From contig NC_089187.1 of NCBI RefSeq assembly GCF_947507565.1, forward strand, positions 1,860,001 through 1,924,000: a stretch of 64,000 nt of DNA, given 5' to 3'. Position numbers and translations under genes: made by a program. The notes beneath the pieces are model-generated. The model saw only the letters and a program-made list of their open reading frames with translations. It was not told the origin of the DNA and did not search any database. The stretch is from Oscarella lobularis. Taxonomy: Eukaryota; Porifera; Homoscleromorpha; Homosclerophorida; Oscarellidae. Shown piece after piece: positions 51,643-61,636 of this stretch (positions are counted from its first letter, which is position 1; the number at the start of each line of letters is the position of its first letter).

Positions 51643-52042
51643 TTAGTTCAAGATATTTCCGCAGACGCAAGTTGGAAGTACTGGGCCGTGAATACATTTT
51701 GCGTAGGTTCCACCACAGCAATCTTCGCAATGTGGCATTTGGGGAGCCTTCAGATGGCAGACTTCGTAGGTATCGTTACAGCACCCAAATCCAACTCCCG
51801 CGCAGCACGTGCAAATTCCCTGATATGAAGCGCATTCACGCGCGGTTGCTCCGCTGCAGCAGTGGGAACACGCGGGGAAAAAAGGGCCACTGAGGAATGG
51901 GGCACGTAATCGCTTGATCATTGCAGCACGCAATTCCTCCAGGAGCGCACGGACCGCTTTCGCTCCTAGGATCTTCAACGACTCGGATTTTGGCGCCGTA
52001 GCAAAGGGCAGCGAGCGAGACGAAGAGGATGAACTTGTACAT
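51643..52042 (-). pseudogene. Small secreted Cys-rich protein, copy A (one frameshift)
   Basis: A signal peptide (MYKFILFVSLAALCYG) starts at 52042 and leads into CAPGGIACCNDQAITC. About 25 residues on, the frame must slip by one base to continue into the Cys-rich part (CSHCCSG..CTCCAG..GCCND, then CEDCCGG..CVCGN) that ends at 51643. The slip falls in a run of six T and four C (about 51880-51890), so it may be a real indel or a homopolymer sequencing error. The cysteine order matches the intact paralogues at 55355 and 55875. If the base is an error, the product is a secreted peptide of about 130 aa. The family is not one I recognise. Confidence 0.6.
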
Positions 52043-53294
52043 GTTCGGATGGCGTAGTCGAGTTTGTCGTGGCGATGGAATGAGGAGAGGCGGAGCTCTT
52101 CGCGTCGCACGCCACGGCGGGATCCGGCCTCAACTAGAACTACCACGTGAAAGTCGACTATACTGTCAATTTTCACTCATTAGGTGCGAAAAAGGACGTC
52201 CTTCTGTATTCACAATTGCGCACAAAAGCCTCTAATTGACGCATTACGATAGGTGATGTCTAAAATGCCATATTACCTTATCGTTAATTGTAAATTTAGA
52301 GCGTTGTTGAACGATAGCAAAGATCCTTCCGCCAGACGAAGAGAGAAAATACCAGGTTTGCATCAATCGCATCCCATTGGGCCCTCATTGGTGTAGGGCG
52401 TGCACTTAGGAGGTTTGCTCTCTGTTTCGTGCATAACGAGTGGATTCCGCGCATGTTGCCATTGTTCTTTCTCTGAGTCATAGATGCAACGTTTAGGGTT
52501 AGGGAGGAGGCTCACGAAAAACGGCAATAAGCTTAACGGCAAAGCGGTGTCCTTTTCTCAGATTTCCACTATGATTAGCAAATGTTAACGCGGGTGCTTA
52601 TAGTCTTTCCCCCATCTCCGTTCAAACAATTCGTATAGTGTCATGTCTACAGATATTACCTTATTCTTATTCTAATTTGCGAATTTAGAGATTCGTTGAA
52701 CGATCATTCTGCCAGATGAAGAAAGAAACCGCCCACCACCGCTCCAGCAAATTCTCGTCAAGAGGACACTCAGACTCAGACTGCTGTAGTGATGCCAATC
52801 ACATCGCGCACGCAGCTAGGGACACCCCTAAATTCGACGTCTTAATTGTCGTCCGCCGGAGGTCGAAACAAAGACGGAAACGGTCGGATGAGATCGTACA
52901 AGGCAGGAGAGACAAGTGCTAAGACCATCTTCTCATCAAAGACAGTGCTCTCTCTAAAATCAAAGGAGAAGAGCATCGAGGTGAAACCTCCACCGGCAGT
53001 GAGCCAGTGGAAATTACGCTGCGACAGAACCGAGAGCGGCGTCTCTTTCATGTCTGAATATGTCTCCTTATTCCCTCGCTGTGGCGGGACTTCGTCTTCG
53101 CCGATTGAATGAAAGGGCAACCCGTTATCCTTTTTTTCCTTTCTCCGTCGTGCGTGAAGCATTGCATCTGAACGGAAGCCCTAATCTCCGCTGGATGTAG
53201 ATTTAGGCCCGTCGTCTCGTTCTAGCCTCTGCGAGGTTCTCACATTCTCTATACACTATCCACTATTATGGGTTAGGCTCGAGTGTTTTGCACT
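52043..53294. other. Intergenic; short direct repeat; no convincing gene
   Basis: About 75-bp segments at 52262-52345 and 52652-52730 resemble each other (ATTACCTTAT, AATTTAGAG, GTTGAACGAT, then GCCAGA(C/T)GAAGA(G/A)A), a decayed direct repeat. An open frame of about 100 codons on the minus strand at 52842-53162 and one on the plus strand at 52846-53112 overlap each other. Neither has motifs or splice support, so neither is called. Confidence 0.45.
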
Positions 53295-54772
53295 CTAATT
53301 CAGTTGAAAGTCGAATCTTTGCGTATCCCATTCGCATTTTCCAATTCCATTGGTTGTCGCATTGTCTTCTCGACGAACGTAGCGTGACCGTCTTTTCCCA
53401 CAACCACGACCGTCGTCGTCCTTTTCCGGGGCAAATACCGTGAATACCTTCGATTTCTGAGCGGAAGTATGCACTAACCTCGTGCCGACAGCTGACGTTG
53501 GATCGTTCTTTCTCAGTAGTAAACCATCGATAAAGATAGAGCTGCATTGCCGTCGTAGATTTAGGGGATAGTATGATGGAAGTATCGTCAGCGGATCGTC
53601 AGGATAGTGCCTTTGCGGAGGAGCTATTAGGTGACTGTATCTCTTGAAATATAGTCCTTACTGGGTTCGGTCGCTTGCCAAGTCGAGTAGCGCATTGATG
53701 AGCTTTTCTCTAGATAAATTGCTTTGCAAAATATTCTCGAAGGCGATTCGTCCCTGAGAGAGTTTTTTCGTCGGGCAGTTGAGCCATTCGTTGCACAGCC
53801 CGTACGTTTCACCTTGCAATTTGAAATCGGGCACATCTTTTTTGCGCCGTATATAGATGAAAGCATACCTGGTTTAAGCGTCTGAAGCTTCTCTTTACTT
53901 CGTAAGATGTAGCTGTTTGTACTATAGACCGCATTCGTCGATCTAGAAATTGGTGAAGGATATTAGTTTATGCATAACGTTTCTACAGCTGGCTCAAAAT
54001 TACTTGATGTCGACGAGAAGAAGATTGAAACCGTCATAATCGTCCTCTTCGACGGCAACTTTCTTTGCGTACTCCATAGGAGACAATTCGTCATCTTTCA
54101 AGAAATCCACGACCAGGGCTCCTAGTGCACACGTTGGCGTTTGGCTGACTGAATATGGAGAAACTTCCTTACCTCTGCTCTTCGGCGGCGAACTGTTTGA
54201 TTGACGCAGGTTCGTGACCGTTGCTAGACGCCCCGATTTGGTGATTCCCAGCCACGTTCCACCTTTCACGGCGTCCTTTCATGTAATTTTAGAGAAATTA
54301 CTCTATACTGTGCGTGGCTCTGTCCTATAACTCTAAGCCAGTCGAGTATGGGAACGATAGAAGCGCGTATATAAGAACGTTTTGCGTCTCATCTGAGCGA
54401 TCAACACCGCTGTCGCTCGAAAATAGACGCCTCTCGTAGTGCGTAGTACGAGAGGCGTCTATTTTCGAGCAACAGCGGTGTTGATGCAGCTGACGTCGAT
54501 CGTCACAAGCAATTGTCGGCCTGTCATCTCGTCGCCGGTTTGTGACTAGCTCACGACGATACAAACTTACATCAGGTTGAGGCAGATCGACAAACGTGTA
54601 AATGTACAACAATTGAAGCTCCAGCTCTAGTACCTGCGAGAATGGATTGAGGTTGCCAGTAATGAGCCGGAATTGCTGCGCGGTTGAAGTATTCGTCTCG
54701 ATTGGCCACGAGAACAAAACGAAACGGCTGGTCTTCGTTCGGACTGTCGAGCGACCAAAAAACTACACACAT
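53295..54772 (-). CDS. TANGO2: TANGO2 family protein
   Basis: Five exons on the minus strand fit: 54772-54634, 54262-54173, 54121-54004, 53868-53662 and 53634-53295, totalling 894 nt (297 aa, against about 276 for typical animal members). The start MCVVFW and the ANRDEYFNR segment are the Met-Cys start and NRDE signature of the family. GGTWLGITKSGRLATVTNLRQ, the YDGFNLLLVDI block, ETYGLCNEWLNCP and the C-terminal AVGTRLVHTS block follow in family order. TANGO2 proteins are linked to Golgi/ER organisation, mitochondria and haem or lipid handling; the activity is not settled. Introns are 371, 51, 135 and 27 nt; the first carries a large hairpin and the last is extremely short. The gene lies inside a cluster of unrelated secreted Cys-rich genes on the same strand. 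Confidence 0.88.
54400..54485. repeat. Near-perfect long hairpin in TANGO2 intron 1
   Basis: Arms of 37 nt at 54402-54438 and 54447-54483 are complementary with a single mismatch (CGCTGTCGCTCG versus CGCTGTTGCTCG), separated by 8 nt (GTGCGTAG). Two further pairs extend the stem to 54400/54485. It lies in the otherwise featureless first intron of TANGO2, the longest intron of that gene. A recent foldback insertion or a small-RNA precursor are both possible; the sequence alone does not decide. Confidence 0.85.
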
Positions 54773-55084
54773 AGTGTAATTGACCCCTTGAAGCTGACTG
54801 ACTGTCCCCCGTTGCGGAAGAGCGGCTTTTATTATAACATGTGACGTCAGGTATTTATTACACTTTCTTGGAATCATTCCAGGATATTCTCCGTCAGCTT
54901 TCAACCTCTTCCTTATTCAATCGATTATCGGCCAGACAAAATACATCTAATGGGAAAGGGATTGGTCTGCTTCCCTCAGACTACGTTAGAATTCATTCTG
55001 TACGGCACATTTAGGTCCAGTACTTCTACCGATTCGCTTTTCCTCTCGTTCTCATCCTGCCCGCCTGCGACGAACACTTCCGTT

Positions 55085-55175
55085 TGCGCAGAAGGGAACG
55101 GGTGGAAATTTTGGTATACGCACTTTCCGTAGCTTCGACCATAGTAATCTCCGCAATGTGGCACGTCTTCTGCAT
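55085..55175 (-). pseudogene. Remnant of a small Cys-rich gene, copy D
   Basis: On the minus strand a short stretch reads MPHCGDYYGRSYGKC, which matches the MPHCEDCCGGTYAKC segment of copy A (51643-52042) with both adjacent cysteines changed to tyrosine. The rest of the gene (signal peptide and first half) is not found upstream and the frame soon loses similarity. It is a decayed copy of the family. Confidence 0.55.
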
Positions 55176-55354
55176 AAACGACGTCCTGGACAGGTCAAGA
55201 TCGCGTGTACTCACCACTTCTAGATTACTGAAATCAAGTGAGAACCTCTAGGAGAGCGCGGGACACTAATTCTTCAACACATCAATACACAAAACACACA
55301 CAAACAACATGCATAGCAAACCAAACTGCTCATTGTCACATTGACCGTTTTTTT

Positions 55355-55711
55355 TTACTTCTGAACTCCGCATCGACATATATGAGGATGGTATTGGGTG
55401 CACGTTTCGGCTGCATGCGGAACGCAGCAGGCGTGACAGTTCGGCAATTGAGGAACCGCCTCGCACTCCTTATACGAACCGCGACAACAATACGCATTCG
55501 TTTCGGCGCAGCATATGCAGAAGGGCGGCAGCGAGGCGCTGCACACGCCCGTGATGTTGCCGCTGCAGCAACTAGCGCACAGGGCGTAATCCCCGCAGTT
55601 CTGCGGGGCGCTTTTGCAGCAGACAATTCCCCCGCGCGTGCACTTGAAATCGTCGATGCTGTAGTAAAGCGGAGCGAGTAGCGAAACGAAGAACATCAGT
55701 CTGGCGAGCAT
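55355..55711 (-). CDS. Small secreted Cys-rich protein, copy B
   Basis: This is a single-exon gene of 118 codons from the ATG at 55711 to the TAA at 55355-55357. The signal peptide is MLARLMFFVSLLAPLYYS. The mature part is dominated by paired cysteines and has two copies of the same module, C-x2-CC-x7-C-x7-C-x-C (starting at CASCC and at CHACC), joined by a CCxxxxxYCCRGSYKEC linker. The frame is open far upstream of this ATG, but the hydrophobic leader directly after it decides the start. It resembles copy C closely. Disulfide-rich secreted peptides of this size act as inhibitors, defence or adhesive components in various animals; nothing here fixes the role. Confidence 0.7.
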   Translation of the reverse strand: MLARLMFFVSLLAPLYYSIDDFKCTRGGIVCCKSAPQNCGDYALCASCCSGNITGVCSASLPPFCICCAETNAYCCRGSYKECEAVPQLPNCHACCVPHAAETCTQYHPHICRCGVQK

Positions 55712-55874
55712 GTTGACGAAGACGCGAGAAGAAGCTGCCCGTATGAGTTGTAGTGAGGAGAAAGGATGTATCACCCATAGGTGCCCTAGTTCCTCTTCAA
55801 TAACGAACGACACACAACGAACACACCAATGCAACAAATGTCTTTTGCATGCATAAACTAGAACGGCGTTCTCT

Positions 55875-56231
55875 CTAAGTTTCCGCGCCGCAACGGCATA
55901 TGAAGGGGCGACGTTTCGTGCATATTGCGATGGGCGATGGCACGCAGCAATCGCGACAGTTAGGAAATTCGGGAAGCTCCTCGCACTCCTTGTACGAACC
56001 GCGACAGCAGAACGTGTCACTTTCCGCGCAGCATGTGCAAATCGACGGTTCCGTGTAGCTGCAGATTCCGGTAATATTGTTACTACAGCAACCGGCGCAC
56101 GAAGGATAATTCCCGCAGTTTGTTGAACTGTTTCTGCAGCACGCCGTTCCCCCAGGCGTACAGGTCGTCAAGTCAATGTTGACGCTATTGTAGAGGGCCA
56201 ATAGCGAAAGGACGACTATAAGCCTGTACAT
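55875..56231 (-). CDS. Small secreted Cys-rich protein, copy C
   Basis: This is a single-exon gene with ATG at 56231 (an in-frame ATG at 56246 and others further up are alternatives) and TAG at 55875-55877, about 118 aa. The leader MYRLIVVLSLLALYNS is hydrophobic. The Cys spacing is the same as in copy B: CTPGGTACC, then two C-x2-CC-x7-C-x7-C-x-C modules (CAGCC.. and CRDCC..) with FCCRGSYKEC between them. Copies B and C lie about 160 nt apart in the same direction, a recent tandem duplication. No known family name is recognised. Confidence 0.72.
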   Translation of the reverse strand: MYRLIVVLSLLALYNSVNIDLTTCTPGGTACCRNSSTNCGNYPSCAGCCSNNITGICSYTEPSICTCCAESDTFCCRGSYKECEELPEFPNCRDCCVPSPIAICTKRRPFICRCGAET

Positions 56232-56935
56232 GTTTAAGATTGAGAAGAGCATGCAAGGCAGCATCCCGTAGGTGTAGCAGCACTCGCACTTGATTAGAGA
56301 TTCTGCAACACGCAAACGCTCCGCGCTTACTTCCACACATAACCCCGCCCAAGCTACGGGAATTCGTGCAGTCGTGTTCGACGGCAGGAGAACAAGCTAA
56401 AACGCCTCTCTCGAAGACCAGACTAGCTTCTTTCGCTCATTTTTAAGCTGCCCAAAGTCGCACAGGAGCCGCGGAGAGGCTCCTGTTGAGGTACAGTAGG
56501 AAAAAAACTTTGTTCGTGTGCCTCGAGTTCACGAGGACGTTCTATAGTTATCTCTGACCCTCCGATCGTTCTACTAGGGATACTAGTATCCCTGGTTCTA
56601 CAGCTGTTGTCAGCAATGGGCATTTCAGCTTAGATAATAAAGGAGGGCCTCTTTTGAGGAAACCGAGCTCGTTTCAGTGAGAAGCGACGTCCGACGAGCA
56701 ACGAATTCGTGCAGAAAAACAAGCCACGTTGAAGCGATCGATGTTCTCCATTCGCTAAGCCGACCACAAGGTAAAGACGCGATCATTTCCCATTGATTTT
56801 TTTGATTTTTATTGATCGCGTGTCGTGACTGTAGTCAGAACTCCATCGCCTTCTCAAACACACGCGTCTCCAAAGCGAAACTAAATGGAAATCTTCTTCA
56901 ACCGCCAAGCCTTGAAGGCAATTTTTTTGCATTTA
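56232..56935. other. Intergenic; small palindrome; no gene seen
   Basis: No supported coding sequence. A perfect 18-bp palindrome AGGGATACTAGTATCCCT lies at 56576-56593, and AATAAAGGAGG follows near 56636. A similar but shorter GGATACTGGTATCC palindrome occurs near 12665. Confidence 0.45.
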
Positions 56936-57134
56936 CTGGGTTCAAGTATATAGGCAACATCCAAATCAAGGTACAAATAATTTTATCGTGATACCCAATT
57001 AAAGGAGTCGTCTCTAGGTCTGAGTCTCGCGCATCTTTGACTTCAACTCGTACCACGCTGAGTTTGAAAAGAGTAGCGAGTCAAACCAGACTCCTGGTCA
57101 AACGAAGACACAAGCTACAGAGTTCCTTCAGGAT
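56936..57134 (+). repeat. Interspersed repeat, copy 2
   Basis: Second copy of the ~195-bp element at 14117-14310, in the same orientation, with scattered substitutions and a small insertion near CCAGACTCCTGGTC (57088-57101), itself a 14-nt palindrome. It carries ATTAAAGGAG in place of AATAAAGGAG. Confidence 0.7.
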
Positions 57135-57800
57135 TTCAAGGTATTTTATTATTGATTCTCGGCCAATTGTTTTGCCGTGTAGTAATTCTCCCAATCCGAC
57201 GAGGCAGACGCAGCCATCCCTCTGGGCCGAGAGCGAAAAGAGGCCGCACCTCCGCCGGGGCGATGGAGCGGCCCTACTCTTGGTGGTACGAGTGATAACT
57301 ACCATCCCCCACTTGGGCAAGACGCTGTGGGCAAAATCGCGGTCCTCCCGGGTCTTGGGTTAATGACTCCCCCAGTGCCCCGGTGGCGAGGGTACCCCCT
57401 TTGGGCCTTAAAGGGGTATACTGGAGGCCTGAACCGGCGGGATGAATGGGTGATCCCACCTCCTTGGGAGCTGGAGGTTAACTCGTCTAATGTGCTCTCC
57501 TCCTTGCGGCTTGGGTGAAAGTCGCCCTGGATGACATGGGAGTATGTCACACCTCTTGGACCTGAGGGGAAGTTAGGTCCCTGCTCGCTCTCCTCAATGG
57601 GAGTGAGTTGAGAAGAGGACAAGGAGCGCCGAAGAAGACGCCGAGGATAACGGACAAGGAGCGCCGGGCCCGCCTCCTCCTCCCATTGGGAGGGGAGGTG
57701 GGCAAAGCTCGTCTTCCCCGTTTGGGGGAGGCGAGCAACGCAGGGAGAACAAAGCTTCCTCCCTGCGTGAAAAATGAAGGATGGACGTGTTTTTAATTTT
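57135..57800. other. GC-rich non-coding segment with several hairpins
   Basis: This stretch is much richer in G and C than its flanks. Between about 57650 and 57770 three short stems follow one another: around CTCCCATTGGGAG, around CCCCGTTTGGGG and CGCAGGGAG/CTCCCTGCG (57739-57767). Long frames are open on both strands but overlap and show no motif, as expected for GC-rich sequence. It could be a structured RNA or part of a transposon; neither is established. Confidence 0.4.
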
Positions 57801-58728
57801 TATACATACGGGACTTTATTGAATAAATTTTTTACATGGTATCTTCTACATTTACTTCTGACGCGTTTAACTGTGATGTAACGCGCGACGGCCACAGCAC
57901 ACTAGGGTGTGGGCAATGCCGCACAAACTCAGCCCACAACATGTAGCACACGTGAGCGGAGTTTTTTGCGCTGCTTGGCAAGCGCGCAAAAGCCGCGCGT
58001 GGAGTGCGTGTAATATGCGCCTACTAAAATATAAAATAGTAAAAGCGTTAGTCTCTCTTCGGTTCTTCTACTTGACATCTCAGCGACTCACAACCATAAC
58101 AGCATTAGGATACTAGAAGGAAAACGGTTCATATAAGTAAAGAAAATTGGATCTGAAACTTCACCTCAGAGTATTCGATTAATGCGTTACTGTAGAGACA
58201 CGGCGTAAATCAAAAGCGCGCGCGTGGGTACACAATCAAAAGCGTGCGTATGCGGAGACACTGCGCGTGTCTCGTGTCTGCAGATAAACATCGTGCACTA
58301 CGCTAGTTCATGCACAACAAAAATTATTTGAGATATTTCTTCTTATTTTGGCACTGGGAGTGAGAAGAGTTTTAATTTTAATACGTGAATCTAAGTGACA
58401 ACCCACCTTCCTTGACTTGCTCTTGGAGATGTCAATTGCTTTCAAATTTCTGAAGAAAAGATAGAAAGTCAGTTTATTTGAGACAATGCGTCTCGCTACT
58501 TCATCGCAACAGCTTCAAATCAGCTAAAGACGTCGACAAATCGCAAAAACAAGCTGCCTGATATATGGCCATCCCCACCGGCTACGAAAGAGCAGTGAAA
58601 AAAATGATAGTGTAATGCAGTGTAATGCACACCTCATATTAATTGCTTGAGAATGAACGTCTGATCACTGTAAAACTTTTTTCAAAATGCTACAAGATAG
58701 AAAACCAAAATAGAACAATTTATAATAA
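57801..58728. other. Non-coding AT-rich spacer, nothing recognised
   Basis: No coding exon or RNA gene recognised. A short direct repeat AATCAAAAGCG(C/T)GCG occurs twice near 58208-58246. Confidence 0.4.
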
Positions 58729-59445
58729 AATCTATACTACACCTAAATGACGGATTAGATAGATATAGATATAGAACAACACCTAAATTACCTCCAAATC
58801 CATTGACCTAAAATCCTTAACTAATAAACCTATACTACACCTAAATGACGGATTACTAAATATTTTGACGTGGAAAAACCTAAATTACCTCCAAATCCAT
58901 TGACCTAAAATCCGAAACTAATAAACCTATACTACACCTAAATGACAGATTACTAAATTTGAGGTGAGAAAGCACCTACTACCTCCAAATCCATTGACCT
59001 AAAAACCTACTAATAAAATCTATACTACACCTAAATGACGGATTAGATACACGTTTTAGAATGACACCTAAATTACCTCAAAATCCTTTGACCTAAATCC
59101 TAAACTAATAAGCCTATACTACACCTAAAAGACGCATAACTAAATATTTGACGCGGAAAAACCTAAATTACCTCCAAATCCATTGACCTAAAATCCTAAA
59201 CTAATAAACCTATATTACACCTAAATGACGGGTTACTAAATTTGAAAAAGCACCTAAATTACCTCCAATTCCATTGACCTAAAAACCTACTAATAAATCT
59301 ATACCACACCTAAATGACAAATTTCTAAATGACGTATTAGCAAAATCTGTTATAGAATAACACCTAAATTACCTCCGAATCCATTGACCTAGATAATTAA
59401 GCCTATATTCTAATCAACCTAAATTACCTCAAAAATCCATTGAAA
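58729..59445. repeat. ~95-bp satellite/minisatellite, seven to eight units
   Basis: The unit contains CTATACTACACCTAAATGACGGATTACTAAAT, a variable part, then CACCTAAATTACCTCCAAATCCATTGACCTAAAA. The word CCATTGACCT recurs near 58799, 58897, 58990, 59180, 59271 and 59380, with one diverged copy near 59085, giving a period of about 92-98 bp. Units differ by short indels and point changes. Related fragments occur at 15625-15715. Confidence 0.85.
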
Positions 59446-61636
59446 TGGTCTAACCGGGGTGGCGGCTGCCAGCTAAGCACGTTGGGGAAGGGAGCTACAA
59501 GCCTAACTATTTTTTTCGGATATCCATCCTACCCTACTGGCAGCCACCCTAAACCCTAATGCAACGCATTGCGGTATCGTAGTTGCAGCGTAAGCACGAA
59601 TGCAGAAATTGATGGACACTACAGTACAGCTTTTTGTTGTCCCCACTATGCTCCCTGCCGCGTACATAAGAGGACCCCATTAGCAATTTAGAGATATTTT
59701 TTATTTAACAAAGAGGAGAGCGTCATGCCGTCGTTCCATTGCTCCACGCTCACGAGCCCCCACCCGCCCCTTAATCGTTTAGATTCAGTCGAAAATCAAG
59801 TCTATGACTCGGGAGCCGAAGCAATGGCCCAACACATGCAATCCACCAGATATGCACGCGACAGAGGAGCACCCAACCCCCTACGTGCACGTCCTACACC
59901 CGCCGTGGAGGACCCAAAGGAATGCGGTGCAAACCTGTGACTTCTCTTCATCTGGCGGGAGATCTTTGCTATCTCCTCCCCCTCCCAACTTTATCACATG
60001 ATAACTTCCGGTCACATCGAGTTGGCCCTATAATGAGAAACGCGATACGAGTGACATTGACAGATGACAAAATCGTAGGCGTCGCTTACGTTTTTCGCAG
60101 CCGAAGCGACGACTGCCGTATCGATCCGCTTCGAGGAGCATCGTCGCTTTTCTAAAGAAGACAAAAAACGAGAGTAGACTATAATAAGGCGTCGTGGCAC
60201 CAAAGGGGGGGAAGGCGTGCACTTACAGGCGATCGAAGGCGCCGTTCTATAGCTCCTGATGAAAACGCACCATTGCACATAATACTGCGCGATCTAGAAT
60301 ATTCCATCATAGAGTTCGTTTTGTTGGCGGAAGAAGAGCGGGAACTCTCACCGATGCGATGGCCACGTGGCGTTGTCTTCGCGCCGATCAAGGCGCAATC
60401 CTTCGCGAAGGATTGCGGGTATCCTGTGAAAACAGGCAGGATCACATTCTTTGTAGAAAATGGCGTTTTTCTGGCTTTTACCGCTGCCTTCGGAGTCCCC
60501 GCCTTCGTTTTTCGGCCCGCCGCGAGGCGGTGCGCTTTCTCGGCCGCCTCGGACGCAAAGACGAACGTGACGTGGCCGCCTGCGGTTGGAGTGGCGAGTG
60601 TGAGTCTACTCTAAACGAAGTTCGGGCCGAGAATGACTCTGAATGAGCCAAAATTCTTGTCGACGCGTGCGTTGTAACGTGCGTTGTCGTATCACGTGAG
60701 TCACGCTCTTCTGTACTTTCGCAGCTTCGAAAACGATGCTATCTCGCGAAAAAAGTCGTGCATTGTTCAGAATTGTCAACTTGGGACGAATCTGCAGAAG
60801 TGAATGACGAACCAGTATTTATTGATATAGGAATTTGGATCGTTAGAAATTTACAATATTTTTCAGGCCAATATCTCAGCTTTGCCTGAGAGTACGTAGC
60901 GGTACTGTACTCTCACTCGTGTAAATGATCACGTGGTGTATAGTACATACAAAGTACCTGTCCTATATTTTAATATTGCATATGACAGTAAGGGTTGACG
61001 TGTTTAGCAAAATAGCATATAATTTGACGTTTGCTTTAAAGCAGGCCAACTCCTTTCGCTTCCTGATGTCTGGAAAATGGTAATGTCATCATATCAGCAA
61101 GGAAATCTATGGGCATTTATAACCCAAACTGTATTTAGTAGAGAATATTTTACTGTGATAGATGATGATGATGGTCGCATCTGCACGTGGTTTAGACCGT
61201 TGCGTTGTGAATATATCTATGAAAAGTACTGTATGGTCTTTTGCTCTATCTGCTAAGAAAATGCCTTAGGTCATTCATGTGCAAATAATTTATCTCCCTT
61301 TCGGCTAGTACAGCGCATTCGCCAAGAAAAGGTTAGGGTTAGGGGGGTCAGGGGCATGGTTAGTGTCGGGGCGACAGCTAGAGGTTGAGGTAAAGAAAAA
61401 CGTCGACATCTAAGATTAGAAGAGGAACAGGCGTTGGAAACGCTTTACTCCGCAGCCCGCTCAGTAGACAACGACGCAGTTGCATGAGTAGTTGCAAGGG
61501 TTCCTCGATCACAGTGCCTCACCTAGTCGAAAGGGGCTGTGTTCGCTGAATGAAATTAGACAATATTCCATCGAGTGATTGTCAACGTACGCTTGCCCAA
61601 GAATCCTCAGTCTATTTCGCCTTTTTAATATCACAG
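59446..61636. other. Intergenic; palindromes, no convincing gene
   Basis: No gene is supported. An inverted pair GTGGCGGCTGCCAG / CTGGCAGCCACCC flanks about 50 nt near 59470-59550. A perfect 24-bp palindrome lies at 60394-60417. AGAGTAGACT (about 60173) and AGTCTACTCT (about 60604) form a 10-bp inverted pair about 440 bp apart, possibly the ends of a small element that would include the palindrome. A (TTAGGG)2-like word is near 61331. Frames open at 60273-60646 on both strands show no motif. Confidence 0.4.

Noticed and set aside
52495-52512. TTAGGG-like words here and near 61331 as telomeric tracts
   Set aside because: Only one or two units each; too short to call interstitial telomere repeats.
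52842-53162. Possible minus-strand gene just downstream of TANGO2
   Set aside because: About 106 codons without recognisable motif, overlapping a plus-strand frame of similar quality; not supported.
57274-57622. GC-rich frames on both strands (Pro/Gly/Arg-rich)
   Set aside because: Explained by local GC richness and hairpins; no family signature.
60273-60646. Two overlapping plus-strand frames around the 24-bp palindrome
   Set aside because: Neither shows domain motifs; likely chance frames in a possible small repeat element.
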